Notes under the pieces: model-generated
Databases searched by the model: none
The model's input: only the letters and a program-made list of their open reading frames with translations
What the model was told of the DNA's origin: nothing
Part shown: positions 1 to 8,273 of the stretch, piece after piece
Layout of the letters: every line of letters begins with the position of its first letter
Position numbering within the stretch: position 1 is the stretch's first letter
Position numbers and translations under genes: made by a program
DNA from: Bacterioplanoides pacificum
GTDB taxonomy: Bacteria > Pseudomonadota > Gammaproteobacteria > Pseudomonadales > Oceanobacteraceae
Direction: 5' to 3'
DNA length: 64,000 nucleotides
Assembly: GCF_042648445.1 (NCBI RefSeq)
Contig: NZ_JBHRYB010000014.1
Location: forward strand, 124,001 to 188,000

Positions 1-3000
1 GGTGAGCAAACCGATGTGCCGGAATCGGCCGACTGGTATAACTCCAATTACATTATCGTCTGGGGGTCTAACGTTCCTCAGACCCGTACACCGGATGCCC
101 ACTTCCTGACCGAGGTACGTTACAAAGGTACCAAAACCTGTGTGATTACCTCCGATTATTCCGAAGCATCAAAATTCGGCGATACCTGGCTGGCGCCCCG
201 TCAGGGAACCGATGCGGCACTGGCGATGGCGTTTGGCCATGTGATTCTGCAGGAATTTTATGTCAATAAACAAAGTGCTTATTTTGATGAATACAGCCGC
301 CGTTATACCGATATGCCAATGTTGGTTATGCTGGAACAAAGTAATGGCCACTTGACTGGTGGTCGTTTCCTGCGCGCGGCCGACCTGCTGGATAATCTTG
401 GGGAAGACAATAACCCGGACTGGAAAACCATCGCCGTTAACCAGGATGGCAAACTGACCAGCCCGAACGGTGCTATTGGTTATCGCTGGGGTGAAAAAGG
501 CAAATGGAATCTGGAAGCAAAAGACCGCAATGGTGATATCAATCTGGCGCTGTCGCTGAAGGATCAGAGTGCAGAATTCGCTGAAGTGGCATTCCCGTAT
601 TTTGGTGACGCACCTCATGAGTACGATTATTTCCAGCATACCGAACACGGTAATATTCAGTTACGTAAAGTGCCGGTGAAAACCATTGAACTGGCGGATG
701 GCAGTCAGGCACAGGTCGCCACCGTATTCGATCTGATGCTGGCCCATTACGGCGTCGATAATGGTATTGGTGATAATAATCGTGCTTCTGGCTTTGACGA
801 TAACGTCCCTTATACACCGGCCTGGCAGGAAGCGATTACCGGTGTTGCCCGTCAGGATGTGATTCGTATCGCCCGCGAGTTCGCTGAAAATGCCGAAAAA
901 ACCCGTGGCCGTTCCATGGTGATTGTCGGAGCGGCGCTGAACCACTGGTATCACATGGATATGAATTACCGTGGCCTGATCAATATGCTGATGATGTGTG
1001 GCTGCATCGGTCAGACCGGCGGCGGCTGGGCGCATTATGTTGGCCAGGAAAAATTACGCCCACAAACCGGCTGGACGCCGTTAGCTTTCGGACTCGACTG
1101 GCAACGCCCGCCGCGGCATATGAACGGTACCTCGTTTTTCTATAACCATTCCAGTCAGTGGCGTTATGAAAAACTGAATATGCAGGAGGTAATCTCACCG
1201 CTGGCGCCAAAAGAAAAGTGGAATGGCAGCATTATTGACTTTAACAGCCGCGCTGAACGTATGGGCTGGTTACCGTCTGCACCTCAGTTAGGCACCAACC
1301 CTTTGCATCTGCATAAAGCCGCAGAACAGGCGGGTATGACGGTACAGGATTATGTCGTTGCTCAGCTGAAAAGCGGCGAGCTGAAATTTGCCTGTGAACA
1401 ACCGGATAATCCAAAAAATTTCCCGCGCAATATGTTTGTCTGGCGTTCAAATTTGCTCGGTTCCTCCGGTAAAGGCCATGAATATATGCTGAAACATTTC
1501 CTCGGCACCAAGCATGGTTTGTTAGGAAAAGATCTGGGTGATTTTGGTGGCCAGAAACCACAGGATGTTGAATGGCAGGATGAAGGAGCCGAAGGTAAGG
1601 TTGATCTGTGGGTCACGCTGGACTTCCGCATGTCTACCACTTGTTTGTATTCCGATATCGTATTGCCAACCGCGACCTGGTACGAAAAAGACGATATGAA
1701 TACCTCGGATATGCATCCGTTTATTCATCCACTCAGTGCCGCCATCGACCCGGTTTGGGAAGCGCGTTCCGACTGGGAAATTTTTAAAGGCATTGCCAAA
1801 GAATTTTCCCGCGTGTGTGAAGGCCATCTGGGTCAGGAAACCGATCTGGTAACCACACCGATGCATCACGACACTCCGGCCGAACTGGCCCAGCCTTATG
1901 GGGTGAAAGCCTGGTGGAAAGGGGAGTGCGAACCCGTGCCGGGTAAAACCATGCCGCATCTGAATGTGGTGGAGCGCGATTACCCCAACACCTATGCCCG
2001 CTTTACTTCAATCGGCCCGCTGCTGGAAAACATCGGAAACGGTGGTAAAGGCATCAGCTGGGATACAAAAGAAGAGGTGGGGCTGTTACGTCAGCTGAAT
2101 TATACCCATACCGAAGAGGGCGCCAATAAAGGTTTAGCCAAACTGGACAGCGCGATTGATGCCTGTGAAATGATCCTTAGTCTGGCACCGGAAACCAACG
2201 GCCATGTCGCTGTTAAAGCCTGGCAGGCATTAGGAGAAATTACCGGCCTGGATCATACCCATCTGGCGAAACCGAAGGAGGAAGAAAAAATCCGCTGGCG
2301 CGATATCGTGGCGCAGCCGCGTAAAATTATTTCTTCTCCGACCTGGTCCGGTCTGGAAGACGAACACGTTTCCTATAACGCCGGTTATACCAATGTGCAT
2401 GAACTGATTCCGTGGCGCACCATTACCGGCCGGCAGCAGTTTTACCAGGATCATGACTGGATGCGTGATTTTGGTGAGCAACTGTGCGCCTACAAGCCAC
2501 CGATCAATCTGAAAACGGTCGAGCCGGTCCTGAATAAAAATCCTAACGGTAATAAAGAAATTGTCCTGAACTGGATTACCCCACACCAGAAATGGGGCAT
2601 TCACAGCACCTATTCAGACAACCTGCTGATGCTGACGTTATCGCGTGGTGGTCCGATTGTCTGGATCAGTGAAACCGATGCCAAAGCAGCCGGCATTGCC
2701 GATAACGACTGGATCGAAATATTTAATGTTAACGGTTCAATTGCTGCGCGGGCGGTGGTGTCACAACGGGTACCGGAAGGTATGAGCATGATGTATCACG
2801 CTCAGGAACGTATTGTAAATGTACCCGGATCGGAAATGACCGGCACCCGGGGTGGCATCCATAACTCGGTCACCCGGGCAGTGATGAAGCCCACCCATAT
2901 GATTGGTGGTTATGCCCAGCAGGCCTATGGCTTTAACTATTACGGCACAGTGGGCTGCAACCGCGATGAGTTTGTGGTGGTGCGTAAGATGAGCAAAGTC

Positions 3001-3021
3001 GACTGGCTCGACACTGAATAA
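1..3021 (+). CDS. narG: Respiratory nitrate reductase alpha subunit NarG, 5' partial
   Basis: This is the catalytic molybdenum subunit of membrane-bound nitrate reductase, which reduces nitrate to nitrite on the cytoplasmic face. The reading frame is open from base 1, so about 1006 C-terminal residues are present. Full-length NarG is about 1240 residues, so roughly the first 240 are missing, including the N-terminal Tat-like leader and the FS0 iron-sulfur ligands. The fragment opens with ESADWYNSNYI, a conserved stretch of the molybdopterin fold, and contains RRYTDMPMLVMLE. It ends 20 bases before narH, in a narGHJI operon. The upstream start, promoter and any narK/narXL genes lie outside the window. 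Identity is certain from the conserved blocks and the operon. Confidence 0.98.
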   Translation, partial: GEQTDVPESADWYNSNYIIVWGSNVPQTRTPDAHFLTEVRYKGTKTCVITSDYSEASKFGDTWLAPRQGTDAALAMAFGHVILQEFYVNKQSAYFDEYSRRYTDMPMLVMLEQSNGHLTGGRFLRAADLLDNLGEDNNPDWKTIAVNQDGKLTSPNGAIGYRWGEKGKWNLEAKDRNGDINLALSLKDQSAEFAEVAFPYFGDAPHEYDYFQHTEHGNIQLRKVPVKTIELADGSQAQVATVFDLMLAHYGVDNGIGDNNRASGFDDNVPYTPAWQEAITGVARQDVIRIAREFAENAEKTRGRSMVIVGAALNHWYHMDMNYRGLINMLMMCGCIGQTGGGWAHYVGQEKLRPQTGWTPLAFGLDWQRPPRHMNGTSFFYNHSSQWRYEKLNMQEVISPLAPKEKWNGSIIDFNSRAERMGWLPSAPQLGTNPLHLHKAAEQAGMTVQDYVVAQLKSGELKFACEQPDNPKNFPRNMFVWRSNLLGSSGKGHEYMLKHFLGTKHGLLGKDLGDFGGQKPQDVEWQDEGAEGKVDLWVTLDFRMSTTCLYSDIVLPTATWYEKDDMNTSDMHPFIHPLSAAIDPVWEARSDWEIFKGIAKEFSRVCEGHLGQETDLVTTPMHHDTPAELAQPYGVKAWWKGECEPVPGKTMPHLNVVERDYPNTYARFTSIGPLLENIGNGGKGISWDTKEEVGLLRQLNYTHTEEGANKGLAKLDSAIDACEMILSLAPETNGHVAVKAWQALGEITGLDHTHLAKPKEEEKIRWRDIVAQPRKIISSPTWSGLEDEHVSYNAGYTNVHELIPWRTITGRQQFYQDHDWMRDFGEQLCAYKPPINLKTVEPVLNKNPNGNKEIVLNWITPHQKWGIHSTYSDNLLMLTLSRGGPIVWISETDAKAAGIADNDWIEIFNVNGSIAARAVVSQRVPEGMSMMYHAQERIVNVPGSEMTGTRGGIHNSVTRAVMKPTHMIGGYAQQAYGFNYYGTVGCNRDEFVVVRKMSKVDWLDTE

Positions 3022-3041
3022 CGCCGGAGTGAGGTAATACT

Positions 3042-4577
3042 ATGAAAGTAAGAGCACAAATTGGCATGGTGCTGAATCTGGATAAGTGTATTGGTTGTCA
3101 CACTTGCTCCATCACCTGCAAAAATGTCTGGACCTCGCGGGAAGGGGTTGAATACGCCTGGTTCAATAATGTTGAAACCAAACCGGGTATTGGTTTCCCC
3201 AAGGAATGGGAAAATCAGGAGAAATGGAACGGCGGCTGGAAGCGCGATGCCAAGGGCAAACTGCAGTTAAAAATCGGTGGTAAGTTACGGGTATTAGCTA
3301 ATATTTTTGCTAACCCGGATCTGCCGGAAATAGACGATTATTACGAGCCGTTCGACTTTGATTATCAGCACCTGCATAACGCCGCTGACAGTAAACACCA
3401 GCCGGTTGCGCGGCCACGGTCATTAATTTCCGGTCAGCGGATGGAAAAAATCGAATGGGGGCCAAACTGGGAAGAAATTCTGGGTACCGAATTCGAAAAA
3501 CGTAAAGTGGATAAAAACTTTACCGATGTGGTTCAGAAAGACATCTATGGCCAGTTTGAAAAAACCTTCATGATGTATCTGCCACGCTTGTGTGAACATT
3601 GCCTTAACCCGGCGTGTGTGGCGGCTTGTCCATCCGGTGCTATCTACAAACGTGAAGAAGATGGCATCGTCCTGATCGACCAGGAAAAATGTCGTGGCTG
3701 GCGGATGTGTGTCTCTGCCTGTCCGTATAAAAAGATTTATTACAACTGGAAATCGGGCAAGTCAGAAAAATGTATTTTCTGCTTCCCGAGAATCGAAGCC
3801 GGACAACCAACCGTCTGCTCCGAAACCTGTGTTGGCCGGATTCGTTATCTGGGTGTTTTATTGTATGACGCCGATAAGATTGAAGCCGCAGCCACGACCG
3901 CCAATGAAAAGGATCTGTACCAGGCTCAGCTGGACCTGTTCCTTGATCCCGACGATCCACAGGTTATCGAAGCCGCGCGTAAAGAAGGCATCAGCGATAA
4001 CTGGATTAAAGCCGCTCAGCGCTCACCGGTTTATAAAATGGCGATGGACTGGAAAGTAGCACTGCCACTGCACCCTGAGTACCGCACTTTACCTATGGTG
4101 TGGTATGTGCCGCCGCTGTCACCGATCCAGACGGCCGCAGAGGCTGGCCACGTTGGTATGAACGGCATGATTCCTGACCTCAGGTCATTACGTATTCCGC
4201 TGCGTTATCTCGCCAACCTGTTAACCGCCGGTGATGAAAAACCGGTAATTGCCGCGCTGGAAAAAATGATTGCGATGCGCGCCTTTAAACGATCACAACA
4301 GGTCGATGGTGTGGAAGATCTGGAAGTGCTGCAGCAGGCCGGCCTGAGCAGCCAGCAGGTGGAAGAGATGTATCGTTATATGGCGCTGGCTAATTACGAA
4401 GACCGTTTTGTTATTCCAACCAGCCACACCAGCTATGCAGAAAATGCCTACGATCTGAAAAACAGCTGTGGCTTCAGTTTTGGCAATGGTTGCAGTGATG
4501 GCAATAACGACGTGAACCTGTTTGGTTCACAATCAGCGGCGGTACGCCAGGTTATTCCGGTTGTGGTGGAGAAATGA
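3042..4577 (+). CDS. narH: Nitrate reductase beta subunit NarH
   Basis: This is the iron-sulfur electron-transfer subunit of nitrate reductase, 511 residues, the usual length. Cluster motifs are visible in order: CIGCHTCSITC at residues 16-26, CEHCLNPACVAACP near residue 185, and CRGWRMCVSACP near residue 218. The Trp in the third motif replaces a Cys and is the known family mark of a [3Fe-4S] cluster. The start has a good GGAG/GAGG ribosome site. The gene overlaps narJ by four bases (ATGA), so the two are probably translationally coupled. It passes electrons from the NarI haems to NarG. Confidence 0.98.
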   Translation: MKVRAQIGMVLNLDKCIGCHTCSITCKNVWTSREGVEYAWFNNVETKPGIGFPKEWENQEKWNGGWKRDAKGKLQLKIGGKLRVLANIFANPDLPEIDDYYEPFDFDYQHLHNAADSKHQPVARPRSLISGQRMEKIEWGPNWEEILGTEFEKRKVDKNFTDVVQKDIYGQFEKTFMMYLPRLCEHCLNPACVAACPSGAIYKREEDGIVLIDQEKCRGWRMCVSACPYKKIYYNWKSGKSEKCIFCFPRIEAGQPTVCSETCVGRIRYLGVLLYDADKIEAAATTANEKDLYQAQLDLFLDPDDPQVIEAARKEGISDNWIKAAQRSPVYKMAMDWKVALPLHPEYRTLPMVWYVPPLSPIQTAAEAGHVGMNGMIPDLRSLRIPLRYLANLLTAGDEKPVIAALEKMIAMRAFKRSQQVDGVEDLEVLQQAGLSSQQVEEMYRYMALANYEDRFVIPTSHTSYAENAYDLKNSCGFSFGNGCSDGNNDVNLFGSQSAAVRQVIPVVVEK

Positions 4578-5299
4578 TGATGAAAATTTTACGTGTGATT
4601 TCGTTATTAATGGATTATCCGACGGCTGAACTGGTGGCCGCTGAGCAAGAACTGAGCCGCGCGGTACAGCAATCTCCGCTGGCTGAAGAACAGCAGCAGG
4701 CATTGTTGCTGTTTATCCGCCAGCATTGTCAGCAGGACCTGCTCAGCTGGCAGGAGCAATACGATGGTTTATTTGAGCGCGGCCGGTCGTTGTCATTGTT
4801 GTTGTTTGAACATGTCCACGGTGAGTCGCGTGACCGCGGTCAGGCGATGGTGGATCTGGTGAATCAGTATAAACAGGCCGGGCTGGGTATCGCAGTCAAT
4901 GAGCTGCCCGATTTTATCCCGCTTTATCTGGATTTTCTCAGTACTCAGGGCGAAGAAAACGGCCGCCTGGGATTACAGGAAGTTGCGCATATTCTGGCGC
5001 TGTTAGCCTGTCGTCTGGAGCAGCGTGAAGCGGATTATGCGGTGTTATTTCATAGCCTGATACAGCTCAGCGATATGGCACTGGATCTGGATGATTTACG
5101 CAGCCAGATTGCGGCAGAAGAACCGGACCATACCGCAAAAGCACTGGATAAAGTCTGGGAAGAGGAGATGGTTAACTTTATGGATAATGCCGAATCATCC
5201 TGTGGCAATAATAACCGGCCGAGTGAAGGGCAGCGCCGCGACCAGCATATTCCCCTGAATACCGAACTGTTAAATGCATCCGCCGTTGACCGGGCCTGA
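4574..5299 (+). CDS. narJ: Nitrate reductase assembly chaperone NarJ
   Basis: NarJ is the cytoplasmic chaperone that holds apo-NarGH until the molybdenum cofactor is inserted and the complex docks on NarI. It is not part of the final enzyme. The product is 241 residues. Its N-terminus (ISLLMDYPTAEL) and the segment LPLYLDFLS-like (PDFIPLYLDFLSTQ) are typical of the NarJ/TorD-type helical fold. Three ATG codons stand in tandem at the start, which overlaps the narH stop. The C-terminal 40 residues are low in conservation, as expected. The operon position between narH and narI makes the assignment secure. Confidence 0.96.
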   Translation: MMMKILRVISLLMDYPTAELVAAEQELSRAVQQSPLAEEQQQALLLFIRQHCQQDLLSWQEQYDGLFERGRSLSLLLFEHVHGESRDRGQAMVDLVNQYKQAGLGIAVNELPDFIPLYLDFLSTQGEENGRLGLQEVAHILALLACRLEQREADYAVLFHSLIQLSDMALDLDDLRSQIAAEEPDHTAKALDKVWEEEMVNFMDNAESSCGNNNRPSEGQRRDQHIPLNTELLNASAVDRA

Positions 5300-5309
5300 G
5301 GAGGTGGTT

Positions 5310-5999
5310 ATGAGTTATTTTAATACGCTGGCATTTGGAGTTTATCCTTATATCGCGATGTCTACGTTATTGCTGGCAAGCTGGATCCGTTATGACCGGG
5401 AACAATACAGCTGGAAGGCCAGTTCCAGTCAGCTGCTGGAAAAAAAGCAGTTGCGGCTGGGCAGTATCCTGTTTCATATCGGGGTGTTAGGCATCTTTTT
5501 CGGCCATTTGTTTGGTTTACTGACGCCACTGGAGTTGTGGCATATGTTAGGTGTTGAAGCGTCGCTGAAACAACTGGTTGCTATGGTTGCCGGTGGTCTG
5601 TTTGGCCTGATTTGTTTTGCCGGTCTGAGCATACTGATCATACGCCGGTTATCGAATCCCAGAGTACGGGCCAGCAGTAAGAAAATGGATATCATTATTT
5701 TATTGTTGTTGTACGCCCAGCTGGTGCTCGGATTAATTTCTATTTTTGTTTCCATGGGTCATCTGGATGGTAAAGAAATGACCAAGCTGATGTTATGGGC
5801 TCAGAATATTATGACCTTCGATATGATTGATGCGGCAGCCTATATCAGTGATGTGCACTGGATATTTAAGGCGCATGTTTTACTGGGCATGACCTTATTT
5901 ATGCTGTTCCCGTTCAGCCGGCTGGTACATATGTTCAGTGTGCCGTTGCAATACCTTACGCGTCAGCATCAGATCGTCCGTAAACGTTTTGCCCGTTAA
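5310..5999 (+). CDS. narI: Nitrate reductase gamma subunit NarI (cytochrome b)
   Basis: NarI is the membrane cytochrome b that oxidises quinol and feeds NarGH. It has 229 residues starting at the ATG preceded by GAGGAGG. A longer upstream frame exists, but it would overlap narJ and lacks a ribosome site. Five hydrophobic segments are visible. The four haem-ligand histidines are recognisable: His56 and His66 in the second helix, and His189 and His207 flanking GMTLFMLFPFSRLVH. The spacing of each pair matches the family. The gene follows narJ after 10 bases. Confidence 0.97.
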   Translation: MSYFNTLAFGVYPYIAMSTLLLASWIRYDREQYSWKASSSQLLEKKQLRLGSILFHIGVLGIFFGHLFGLLTPLELWHMLGVEASLKQLVAMVAGGLFGLICFAGLSILIIRRLSNPRVRASSKKMDIIILLLLYAQLVLGLISIFVSMGHLDGKEMTKLMLWAQNIMTFDMIDAAAYISDVHWIFKAHVLLGMTLFMLFPFSRLVHMFSVPLQYLTRQHQIVRKRFAR

Positions 6000-6052
6000 G
6001 CCATTCGCTGGCACCGGCGTTTGTCTGCTCCGGTGCCGGCAGGGAGAAAATT

Positions 6053-6820
6053 ATGATCAAAGTGAATGACGTGGCGATTGCCGAAAGCGCGATTCATGAA
6101 GAAATGCAATATCACCCGGCCGACAGTCAGCGTCAGGCGATGTTAAAAGCTGCAGAAACTCTGGTGATTGGTGAAATTTTACGGCAGCGCGCCAGTCACC
6201 TGGGCATTGATGTGGCAGACAGTCACGAACAGGCCGGGCAGAATGATTTTATCGAACAGCTGATGGCTCAGGATATTGATCTTCCGTATGCCAGTGACGA
6301 AGAATGTCATCACTATTTTGATAAAAACCGACAACGCTTCAGTACCTCTCCGTTACTGGAGTTGCGTCATATTTTATTAGCCGCTGACCCGCAGGATGAG
6401 GTGCAGCGGGCCGATAGCCAGACACTGGCAGACTCTTTGTTACTGAAACTACGCGGCGGAGCTGATTTTGCGGAACTGGCTAAGCAATATTCTGCCTGCC
6501 CGTCAAAAAATACCGCCGGCAGCCTGGGGCAGATCAGTGCCGGGCAAACTGTGCCTGAGTTTGAGCGTCAGGTCTTTGCCGCCGAACCGGGGCTGTTACC
6601 CGCTGCGATTGAAAGTCGTTATGGCTTTCACCTGGTGTATATCGACCGGAAAATTGCCGGTAAACCTCTCGACTACCCGCAGGTGGAAGCGCGTATACGG
6701 CAATATCTGAATGAACGGGTAAAAGCCAAAGCGACTGCACACTATATCCAGTCACTGATTCAGGAAACCCGTTTAGAAGGTTTTGATTTCTCGTTATCAG
6801 ACTCACCTCTGATGCAGTGA
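6053..6820 (+). CDS. Parvulin-type peptidyl-prolyl isomerase (NifM/PpiC-like)
   Basis: The protein has 255 residues, with an N-terminal helical region and a rotamase (parvulin) domain from about residue 100 to 205. The domain shows LELRHILLA, GGADFAELAKQYS, GSLGQI and GFHLVYID. No signal peptide is evident, so it is probably cytoplasmic. Genes of this kind directly follow narGHJI in many pseudomonads, where they are thought to help fold or assemble the reductase; that role is inferred here from position. A ribosome site (AGGGAGAAAATT) precedes the ATG. It is 53 bases from narI and probably in the same operon. Confidence 0.9.
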   Translation: MIKVNDVAIAESAIHEEMQYHPADSQRQAMLKAAETLVIGEILRQRASHLGIDVADSHEQAGQNDFIEQLMAQDIDLPYASDEECHHYFDKNRQRFSTSPLLELRHILLAADPQDEVQRADSQTLADSLLLKLRGGADFAELAKQYSACPSKNTAGSLGQISAGQTVPEFERQVFAAEPGLLPAAIESRYGFHLVYIDRKIAGKPLDYPQVEARIRQYLNERVKAKATAHYIQSLIQETRLEGFDFSLSDSPLMQ

Positions 6821-6865
6821 TCCAACAATGTGCTCAGCGCTGAATTCTAAAAAAAGGAGAGCACA

Positions 6866-8005
6866 ATGAAAAAAACTGCACTAACCGCCGGGCTGCTGCT
6901 GACGCCATTATTCGCCGCAGCACAGCCGCTGAATGCCACCGCAGGCGAATTTAGCGGCGATTTTCGCCTGCGTTATGAAACTCACCAGTCCGATCAGCAG
7001 AAGAAGGACGCAACTGCGCTGACGTTACGCAGCCGCATTGGTTATCAGAGCCCGGTATTTGCCGGTGTCAGCCTGTTGGCTGAAGCCGAAGACGTTGCCG
7101 CGCTGATTGATGAATATACACCACAGGATAACCGTTACCTGACGGTGGCGGATCCGCAGAACCGGGAGATTAACCGCGCTCAGTTACACTATCAGCAACA
7201 GCAGCTGGCGGCGACGTTCGGCAGGCAACGGATTATCCTGGATAATGCACGTTTTATCGGTAACGTTGGCTGGCGACAAAACGAGCAAACGTATGATGCG
7301 GCATTAGTGCGTTATAACGCTGCGGATTTTGAGCTGACTTACGCCTACCTGGATCAGGTGAACGATATATTTTTTGGCGCAACGGAAGTCGATAGTCATG
7401 TTATTCATATTAAAAATCACTCCGCCGACGCTGCCCGGCTGAGTGCTTATGCCTACTGGCTGGATTTTGATGACAGCGCCGTTTATTACCACAGTTATGG
7501 CACCAGTCTCAGTGGTGATACCGAACTGGCCGGGATTAACAGCCACTACCGTGCCGAAATCGCTTACCAGAGTGCTGACAACGGCGACGACCGGGAGGCG
7601 TTATATTATCGCCTGGAGGCGGGAATAACACTGAAACACAGCCGTCTGACCCTGGGCAATGAAACCCTGGGCAGTGACGCCGGTGATTATGGTTTTCAGA
7701 CGCCGCTGGCGACCAAACATGCGTTTAATGGCTGGGCCGATCGCTTTCTGAAAACACCGGATCGTGGTTTATCGGATAATTACCTGAGCCTGAGTTATCG
7801 CTTAACGGCGTTTAATGCGCTGGCTGTGTATCACCGCTATTACAGCGATCGCGGCCATGATGAACTGGGCGGTGAAACTAATCTGAAACTGGGCTACAAC
7901 GCCAGCAAACAGCTTAACCTTGGTATTAAATACGCAGACTTTAATGGCGTGGCCGGGCAGGCCGACAGCCAGAAATTCTGGCTCTGGACCCAGTTGTCGT
8001 TCTGA
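6866..8005 (+). CDS. Outer-membrane beta-barrel porin, alginate-export-domain-like
   Basis: The 379-residue protein begins with a clear signal peptide (MKKTALTAGLLLTPLFAAAQ, cleavage after about residue 20). Alternating polar/hydrophobic beta strands run throughout, and it ends in LWTQLSF, with the terminal Phe typical of outer-membrane barrels. It resembles the porins with an alginate-export-type barrel that are widespread in marine gammaproteobacteria. The substrate is unknown. Being last in the nar operon, it could admit nitrate or another anion, but that is inference. The start has an unusually strong purine-rich ribosome site (AAAAAAAGGAGAG). A strong terminator follows. Confidence 0.8.
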   Translation: MKKTALTAGLLLTPLFAAAQPLNATAGEFSGDFRLRYETHQSDQQKKDATALTLRSRIGYQSPVFAGVSLLAEAEDVAALIDEYTPQDNRYLTVADPQNREINRAQLHYQQQQLAATFGRQRIILDNARFIGNVGWRQNEQTYDAALVRYNAADFELTYAYLDQVNDIFFGATEVDSHVIHIKNHSADAARLSAYAYWLDFDDSAVYYHSYGTSLSGDTELAGINSHYRAEIAYQSADNGDDREALYYRLEAGITLKHSRLTLGNETLGSDAGDYGFQTPLATKHAFNGWADRFLKTPDRGLSDNYLSLSYRLTAFNALAVYHRYYSDRGHDELGGETNLKLGYNASKQLNLGIKYADFNGVAGQADSQKFWLWTQLSF

Positions 8006-8024
8006 CCTTTTTCTTCCCCTCTTT

Positions 8025-8049
8025 ACGCCTGCTTGCAGGCGTTTTTTTT
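8025..8049 (+). terminator. Rho-independent terminator of the nar operon
   Basis: A 7-bp GC-rich stem (ACGCCTG / CAGGCGT) with loop CTTG is followed directly by a run of seven T. It lies 19 bases after the porin stop codon and closes the narGHJI-parvulin-porin transcription unit. Confidence 0.93.
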
Positions 8050-8135
8050 GGGTAGCCGGCAGCCAAAGTAGGTACCTCTGATGTACGTTTTTTATTGACC
8101 TTGTTATCGCTGTTGCAGGGCGTGCAAGAGGATCA

Positions 8136-8149
8136 TTGATTTACATCAT
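8136..8149. promoter_or_regulatory. FNR/DNR-type site upstream of narK
   Basis: TTGATTTACATCAT matches the FNR consensus TTGAT-N4-ATCAA at nine of ten fixed positions; only the last base differs. It lies about 125 bases before the narK start, so transcription would begin well upstream of the gene and leave a leader of some 80 bases. FNR and its NO-sensing relative DNR recognise nearly the same sequence and cannot be told apart by eye. A NarL-like half heptamer (TACCTCT, 8073-8079) lies further upstream. Confidence 0.7.
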
Positions 8150-8174
8150 TAAATGCGACCCACCTTGTAGGTAG

Positions 8175-8215
8175 AGCGGCATTTCAGCCGCTGAAACTGC
8201 AGATTTTCAGCGGCT
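8175..8215 (+). promoter_or_regulatory. narK leader with two mutually exclusive hairpins
   Basis: In the predicted untranslated leader of narK, AGCGGC (8175-8180) can pair with GCCGCT (8187-8192) across a six-base loop. The same GCCGCT can instead pair downstream as part of an 11-bp perfect stem, AGCCGCTGAAA (8186-8196) with TTTCAGCGGCT (8205-8215). Only one can form at a time. No T-run follows, so it is not a simple terminator. The loop does not fit the ANTAR (NasR) hexaloop rule. Confidence 0.5.
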
Positions 8216-8273
8216 TGCCGGCAATTTATCAGAGGGTGAAGATGGTGCCATGACTTGATAACAGGGGATCAGC

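Noticed and set aside
3694..4059. Plus-strand frame inside narH
   Set aside because: A frame shadow of narH with no support.
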